Shown in pieces: positions 61,301 through 64,000 of a DNA stretch of 64,000 nucleotides (the first letter of the stretch is position 1; every line of letters starts with the position of its first letter). The notes beneath the pieces were generated by a model. That model was not told the origin of the DNA. It did no database searches and saw only the letters and a list, made by a program, of their open reading frames with translations. The stretch lies in the IMG/VR virus record IMGVR_UViG_3300027797_000021, positions 1 to 64,000 of that record. One strand, 5' to 3'. The DNA comes from a virus. The translations under genes and the position numbers were made by a program.

Positions 61301-63608
61301 TTTTCATGCCCTTTGGAAAGTTTGATTCTAAAGACATAGATTTAATTCCATCTATATCTTTTATCAAAGGACTGTTAACAGAGCGCTCTATTCCGAATGA
61401 ATTAAGAAGCCTATCCCAAAGTCCAGACGCTGTATCATTTAATATTTTTTCTTGATCACTTCTAAATGAGGTATTGTCCGGTAGAAATATTTTTGTTTGA
61501 GTTTCTGCTGGAGTAAATAAAGTTATGTTACTTCCATCTCTCCATTGAGAAATTATGTTAGTTTCCAAGACGTCATTCCTAAAAGAGTTTAGATAAGTAA
61601 GTTGCACGTCTTCTGGCAGTACATTTATGTCAAAAATTTCAGATTGAGCTTCAAGTCCGGCAGCCGTTAATGCACCTTGATCGACCGCTGTATCAACAAC
61701 CTTATTGTCAGAAGTTTTTATTAAGAAACTTTCATTGACATACCTATGCATTTCTCCGGCTGCTTTACCCATATACTGACGATACTTACCCCAGTGTATT
61801 GCCTGGTTGAAATCTTTTAACATTGGCAAGAAAGGCTTGTGATTAAAGTGGACCATTTCTAAATCGATAACAAGAGCAAATGGATAATTGGGAGCTGTTG
61901 CAATAGACATATTTGAAAGTCCAACGGCAGTAATGCCATGTACCGAATTTAGATAATCATTCTTAATCGGCAGGATCGGAGAATATTTGAATGCAGCTAC
62001 TAGGCCTCTAAGCGATGACAAGAATTTATCTATTTTTACTTCGTCATCTCCGCCATTTTTAAAGTCAATCTTAAAACTTTCATCTAGATTTAGCGTTGCC
62101 GCATCGGAGATTGATAAGCCCCATATCTCTTCATAATTGGGAAAGAACAACCTCATAGAAATAGTAGTTTCTTTATAGCCTGCGTTAAATTTAGGTGTGT
62201 TTTTCTGTCTGATTGCTCCACCTGTTAATGATCCTGTTTTAAAATTAGAATTTACGCTAATTGAAACTGGAGGAACATAAAAGTTAGCAGCTCCCAGCCT
62301 GAGATGAAATATATCTGGTTTTCTGGGTGGAATATTTTCTCTAAATGGGAAATCTACAAGTGCTTGTTTAATTCTTTGTGCGGTATTTTCTACTCTAAAA
62401 GCTAAGGTGAATATTGCTTCGCCACCTTTAGTAATTCCAAAAGCTTTTTCTAGTGAATCCATTGCGTCAGCTTCATTGTTCAATGTATCTTCTGCGCCAC
62501 CACCCTTGCCATTATTCGAGTAGTCACCGACCGCGGCCAGTGCATCAAATACAAATGTAACTAAACTTGGGAAATAAAAATTAATTATAGAAAATGATAT
62601 TGGATCTTTTTGAAGATTATAAACTACTTCACTTAATATTGTTAGCCATGGCGTATCTATTTCAGGACTAGTATATTCATCCATTGACCTTTTGGCTGTT
62701 GCAACGCTCTGCAGTCTTTTCTTTGCAAAGTTGCTAATTTCATAAGCAAATGAGGCCAGCTGTAAAATTCCGCTTGACTCTAACCTAGCGTAGATGGATT
62801 TAGAAGTTCCAGTATCTAATTCTATCGGACCAGAGGCGCCTAAACCAAAAATTCTACTGGTTGCGCTTTTTGTCTTCTCATCAGCCTGAAACTCGGAGCC
62901 CCTGTTTGTCGAGAAGTATTTTTTTATTACTCCATCAACATCATTAGTTTGATTTATTGGATCACTGCCGTACACATTATGTAAAAATATTCTAAAGTCT
63001 GTTAGGTAATCCTTGGTGACTTCATCTTCTGTATTATTATCTTCTAGCTCTTTATCTTTTTCTGTTGTATTAATTTTTTCTTCTAGCTCAAGAGCAACTA
63101 GATCTTCATCAGTTATTCCGTCTTCACCTATGTAACTTTTCCAGATATTAAGCCTGTCAATAATAATTGACTTAGCTGTTTCCATTGTGATTTTTTTTGC
63201 ACTATAGCTGATTAAGTAGTAATTAAAAAACCAATTTAATGCTTCATCTGCTGATGGATTATCTAGAGTGGCAAATCCAAAATTAAATGCCCATGTCTGA
63301 AATGTCTCAGTTACAAATAGTAAATTTGAATCTTTATCTAAAATTTCGCAGTTTGCCAAACGGAGTGTTGACAAATAGGCGTATTTATCGCCTGTATTTT
63401 TAAAATCATTATCACTTGCAAAAATAAGGGCCCTTCCACCTTGATTACTATCGTAACCAATTATTTCTGGGTAAGCTCCTGGTAGAGTCAGGAATGCATG
63501 CATCTGCCTTTCATTGAAGCCCCTAATATCTTCAATTGTTGAATTAATACGATTTTCATTTTCGGATAGATACTGTAAGACTATTTTTGCTATTGGATTA
63601 ATTGCCAT
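52341..63608 (-). CDS. Giant baseplate hub-like protein with C-terminal SNase-like domain
   Basis: 3755 residues. Two related segments near 570-600 and 1048-1076 (PNYPFALVIDLEM, PNYPHVYSVQLSLVDFDIFQ) suggest a duplicated domain. Around 1555-1600 RLHLRGGYGSNP...NVEEGEIVTI and around 3135-3190 TLVGNPDIRPHDLVYL...HHFTSEMGYVTS resemble hub proteins (T4 gp27/gpD type). A Gly/Ala-rich hydrophobic stretch lies near 1860-1885. Residues about 3440-3625 carry SNase motifs: D3453-G-D3455-T, the TVRFDG Arg, GETNT Glu and KRALGTVW Arg. It is unusually long for a hub and may fuse several baseplate parts. Confidence 0.6.
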   Translation of the reverse strand: MAINPIAKIVLQYLSENENRINSTIEDIRGFNERQMHAFLTLPGAYPEIIGYDSNQGGRALIFASDNDFKNTGDKYAYLSTLRLANCEILDKDSNLLFVTETFQTWAFNFGFATLDNPSADEALNWFFNYYLISYSAKKITMETAKSIIIDRLNIWKSYIGEDGITDEDLVALELEEKINTTEKDKELEDNNTEDEVTKDYLTDFRIFLHNVYGSDPINQTNDVDGVIKKYFSTNRGSEFQADEKTKSATSRIFGLGASGPIELDTGTSKSIYARLESSGILQLASFAYEISNFAKKRLQSVATAKRSMDEYTSPEIDTPWLTILSEVVYNLQKDPISFSIINFYFPSLVTFVFDALAAVGDYSNNGKGGGAEDTLNNEADAMDSLEKAFGITKGGEAIFTLAFRVENTAQRIKQALVDFPFRENIPPRKPDIFHLRLGAANFYVPPVSISVNSNFKTGSLTGGAIRQKNTPKFNAGYKETTISMRLFFPNYEEIWGLSISDAATLNLDESFKIDFKNGGDDEVKIDKFLSSLRGLVAAFKYSPILPIKNDYLNSVHGITAVGLSNMSIATAPNYPFALVIDLEMVHFNHKPFLPMLKDFNQAIHWGKYRQYMGKAAGEMHRYVNESFLIKTSDNKVVDTAVDQGALTAAGLEAQSEIFDINVLPEDVQLTYLNSFRNDVLETNIISQWRDGSNITLFTPAETQTKIFLPDNTSFRSDQEKILNDTASGLWDRLLNSFGIERSVNSPLIKDIDGIKSMSLESNFPKGMKTFISQAVDSLTAGISTTDTKKKVYLYLAKSFVIANATRLDQEQQKWLLDYLGPDERVEVAGYFYQYSSTEESYFLYGVLTSDKSLNQIKYLFDLKAGESGSVLDILIDEEIVRQTKSAGVEPDREKVTQQVTELFQVNMYERFFTDGFVKNMMEATRLKDGDYHFNEWEVPMNRVDLDPKSAIVNGVSVSMGNNLAKLQIQMQDEPSYQYIGGKDSYINVSMTVFGEKELLKIRSVFDHVNGLARLEHSTGVIGFLGIKNIITALSGIKYVLPLNYKVDTIPNYPHVYSVQLSLVDFDIFQQQREKISSKQQKDLIDHFGTKRNPFLRMKQLWGSFNAYPDLPLGVKDKNGDIVGNLDPDFYFRSFEMFDRDIINNNTTQVDLAKAFTFDSSDHWARNTDGPRGAEAIERKIESVKNSIKDFMRRYSFTDAANVAAIESRRQTNQDLINEMIDYVNESGISIHNFIALFQQVTSEPDNNTINNYSKIALLTDYIFLASQSSEGSQIFEEFNGAPFVVGNVGITGSQTENIIAQVLASSHLAEEEFVSFDPDEVEFHKIINLLPLTNPEEQDANEIPAIMYSALGTHFGYINKDTGRFYLTIEGTNVRVESDGAKKFESNYTKDMQTPDIGCTNSLTGISGAQPLSAYQKAYDGSFNNHMEKMLNDVQYRDISGRMIRAFPTYMLWLIDEGGMFAGVKLFDNFYGLQSVIDFSVVSSEDLLGDTLILRVSNMYSKLTTRPSTDIFNAGNDDLNKDPLSAVDGISAILDRTLNIAKNIISGMRNDYVVDINNIRLKPGVRLHLRGGYGSNPNSLQTLFNGVITNVEEGEIVTITAQSDAIELGAVVNSTNKKGDSGKIDGGVDTGMYLSEPRDLMVRLLSMGASRVREAIARATLGTVFSENRFGIRHFGTILYEPLNEVERQRADGLRNVVTNAYSNVGQGDIGGAANAATFKLSTNVFSRNENAFFGNGGVMTSMGQLMSNFSSEVDLELYKRNIYPGNGTGFAQFLGGDLDDGWLTAASLVEGDGKTLAGQAYLENGTDRSWNRLIVEAQNESVSASAAIDSYVEGNKLISAEGRAGAVKNVLLGGLTAGIAAIPGVNVIAGIAGGGALMGLLRGRGGTNVFRTMGIIAPNADDDLSGFDEVSFRAQTYMRTVWDLFQMCARLLPNYIVAVRPFEDRSTIFYGKPHWLYTSGVVPVTTGFPSVRKANELNLPGYPKDRSPNDDIQTIMNNVNKQSNSLADYEAFKRSEELSDVMAGLAKDQASSTGEYAPTKSLTGKLLNFNSNLAKIRTSKDEDDNEIIISKLPISSGKVKMGFHLPVSTNPTTYAPLTPSYDHRQLDNLPVRFKYPYYTISETTVLDSKSYEVRDGGLFSEFAEFLSARNEVDTNDLDDLEQDQADMMERYKEAINSSSYTEGGATLAVNLIYFLQLESRFLQETEITVRPSSGILELDRPLGFTSLMDSISSSGVEFLNLDQTTVARMPLPSVSSLQKENYPLVGFTMINSTTAQKEENSDDFSFEYELNQQITYEEWGCPATATEEQFYIAMKWPYLPTTSDGPIPDASLSKFKDTYFPNEDLYGTASDYKKRRVLVFSPLTGRAVVCAPAYFMWGEDNDDEVAAVVSPDAAWYLGTFVSQFNEGANLIGELSESLPAWANLQSYDSNTLDMTIANSTYAQLEKASGLSTFPRDVDCLFAFVPDGTPLGVVAAEAAPAKRFYDTNDATAYIIGFGAYAINDNGDSNKFIASPKVFGPGDFGQPSVGDYFKIDADKDSSLEEYSAQNARVTTMNYEYGGNILKSGDNPGYFQAIIDKDYNALDKGKLYERLDAELYTTGDEDSGSGRVGFAAVYSPMDSTSVEARSFYDENYDPNVSVIAGNGRTLDQASDIWDQFRFGYHTYDSVKAIFTKTYGMDADSTDQFPPEFSRILGGNNVTSFQNFSQSNVTIPGLSATEGTGVDEIAILLGSDFFNSETQYGSNYGSTKSTPQDKKDAVEFITNNYIDYQSKGVQGDAGIIQYFNSVISKSLDGIRSNFFETQVINNALSISIENKDNPETAINLSEAVKTPKQLFLLMVGLFRQKLWSSGYGRAWLVLKPDRKRGAITSGGGGEDGQWSFKPIDKVFEAFINPYSQYAKDNSKFLKLLVSTKGEGSNSSTFIGGIDEDVSDFYNANIGPILGAIGDGLSSLLGMFKLSMMQMGYALSEVGNFSKQAHILNKVLNDSIYYSLGRPGTLLRAVDNPFTREYGEPVVEVRQPFQRIHYLSSFSHIISNQIQENLNNVSTVITAVSDGKNPVTVALDKGAPSERQTETTVETGLYYDNMVGSGFLGVLHPFMHPLETFRGYAKTLQGTPDELSARRVALSHLKESIKDIYGGELTLVGNPDIRPHDLVYLSDVYSRMYGIFEVEQVVHHFTSEMGYVTSITPNALVTVNDPSRWFMSTWLHSWLSMQNLRNDTRFYMDNIMASNSGINMGGNISVDALADSLSTQMIGGIQYTHGSSALMKDIMANQTALSLPDRARDEIARAGQAKVPGADTVIAVVGASLARAVPIVGQLAWKGWTWLRDNVLDQHGCYVQYLNKNGQPMDAGLSYNQGMVVGRYHTKALLPGILGARTKVKTPEGNAFIRSDDLLKSLGWQETEIKDLVRYTDYENALTHARVLSLSGLGPEKTALQTSLFKVIATVTKFKDGDTFDVEDVISGATFTVRFDGMNTGETNTMRVGEIPSEPGGDVNDPFGDTTNLTSTSTPGGRAKIYTQSKIANKVFVLRMKVSNSSSNDVIFEAQFEPGAAENRFENYTKDSFDGAEGKRALGTVWYYQPESVINQAKDFVRGCFVANQGKIIVPTVSDTGTDDDVSKKFFASVYEESPLYIKRSNIMKKIATLDIQYNPPLDLSAQSMANYGLTEEDFNRFYNNLVCFKVLETTYEKSNDWPTIFWDEYYEDGYPVTLNWELVVNNLATVYAKQLQVESQSVISAEESALIPRQVTLNPGT

Positions 63609-63617
63609 TATATTTTC

Positions 63618-64000
63618 CTACTTAAACATCATATTATTGCGAACAATAGTTCTAAGTCTATCACTTGAAGAATCTTTCATTGTAACAGAAGTATAATTAT
63701 TCATTATACTAGACTTTGTTTCTTTCTTGAATGAATCTAGAGTAAAATTTTGCTTTTTTGTTTGCGGGTCTTTATTGTACCTAGCCTGCTGGTGTCTTTT
63801 GCCACTGTATCCGCTGCCATTCATCTGAAGACGCGTAGTTGGGGCGTCATCTAAGCCCTCTTTAGAGTATTTAATTTTATCAGATTTCCCTGATGCCTGT
63901 ATTTTTTGGCGTGATTCGCCTACAACATTTTGGGTCGGACTCTTACTGGAAGCTATTTTTGCTGCATACTTGTTTGCTGTTAAGGATCTATGAGATGTGT
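63618..64000 (-). CDS. Basic structural protein, C-terminal part (runs off window)
   Basis: The frame is open without stop from 63618 to base 64000, so the Met at 63824 is probably internal and the gene starts beyond the window. At least 126 residues are visible. They are basic and Ser/Asn/Gln-rich (SSKSPTQNVVGESRQKIQAS, KRHQQARYNKDPQTKKQNFT) with little order expected. It ends 9 bases before the giant hub gene, which implies a tail or baseplate assembly role; no family is recognised. Confidence 0.55.
   Translation of the reverse strand, partial: TSHRSLTANKYAAKIASSKSPTQNVVGESRQKIQASGKSDKIKYSKEGLDDAPTTRLQMNGSGYSGKRHQQARYNKDPQTKKQNFTLDSFKKETKSSIMNNYTSVTMKDSSSDRLRTIVRNNMMFK

Noticed and set aside
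1-64000. tRNA genes, CRISPR arrays, insertion sequences, integrase or attachment sites
   Set aside because: No cloverleaf, regular spaced repeat, transposase or integrase-like sequence was recognised; the coding density leaves no room for larger RNA genes.

Overview
The window is one contiguous piece of a large, AT-rich tailed-phage genome, and it looks like a contractile-tailed virus (myovirus). The reasons are a baseplate set (J-like wedge protein, gp25-like protein, OB-fold spike protein, giant hub-like protein), a cell-wall hydrolase, an r1t-type holin, and a full phage replication and nucleotide-metabolism set. Almost every gene is on the minus strand, packed with ATGA/TAATG/TGATG start-stop overlaps. 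Only one small gene (5665..5841) is on the plus strand. There is no gene-free stretch longer than about 300 bases. I saw no tRNA, rRNA, CRISPR array, insertion sequence or integrase. The host is not shown directly. Candidate promoters whose -10 box sits 6-7 bases before an ATG (leaderless mRNAs), an MSMEG_6728-family protein and the r1t-type holin fit an actinobacterial host, perhaps a low-GC aquatic one; this is inference.

Read in the direction of transcription (high to low coordinates), the window starts with the virion module, 25114..64000. It holds the end of a basic protein running off the edge (63618..64000), a 3755-residue baseplate/hub-like protein carrying a staphylococcal-nuclease-like domain near its C-terminus, an M15-peptidase plus lysozyme-like hydrolase, the spike and wedge proteins, then a run of very large baseplate or tail-fibre proteins. 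One of these has an N-terminal peptidoglycan-binding domain. Another has an Lcl/DUF1566-type domain interrupted by two tandem carbohydrate-binding-like modules. A small membrane protein and a holin follow (24653..25112).

Next comes nucleotide metabolism (17511..24501): class II ribonucleotide reductase, ThyX, dCMP deaminase, a nucleoside-deoxyribosyltransferase-like protein, a pyrimidine-dimer-glycosylase-like protein, a small secreted-type nuclease fold, and glycosyltransferases. Replication follows (5894..16520): DnaB-type helicase, an archaeo-eukaryotic-type primase with a PriL-like cysteine domain, bacterial DnaE polymerase with a complete PHP exonuclease site, an HD hydrolase, and two Cas4-like Fe-S proteins, one apparently catalytically dead. 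The left end (1..5545) has a T7-endonuclease-I-like nuclease, a phage sigma factor, RNase H, a dNMP kinase and a cluster of tiny Lys-rich proteins separated by rho-independent terminators.

Together the genes describe a virus that makes and converts its own dNTPs, replicates with its own polymerase, primase and helicase, probably reprograms host RNA polymerase with its own sigma factor, and builds a large, elaborate, sugar- and wall-binding baseplate. Functions are read from motifs by eye; no database search was possible. Most structural-protein roles are inferred from position.
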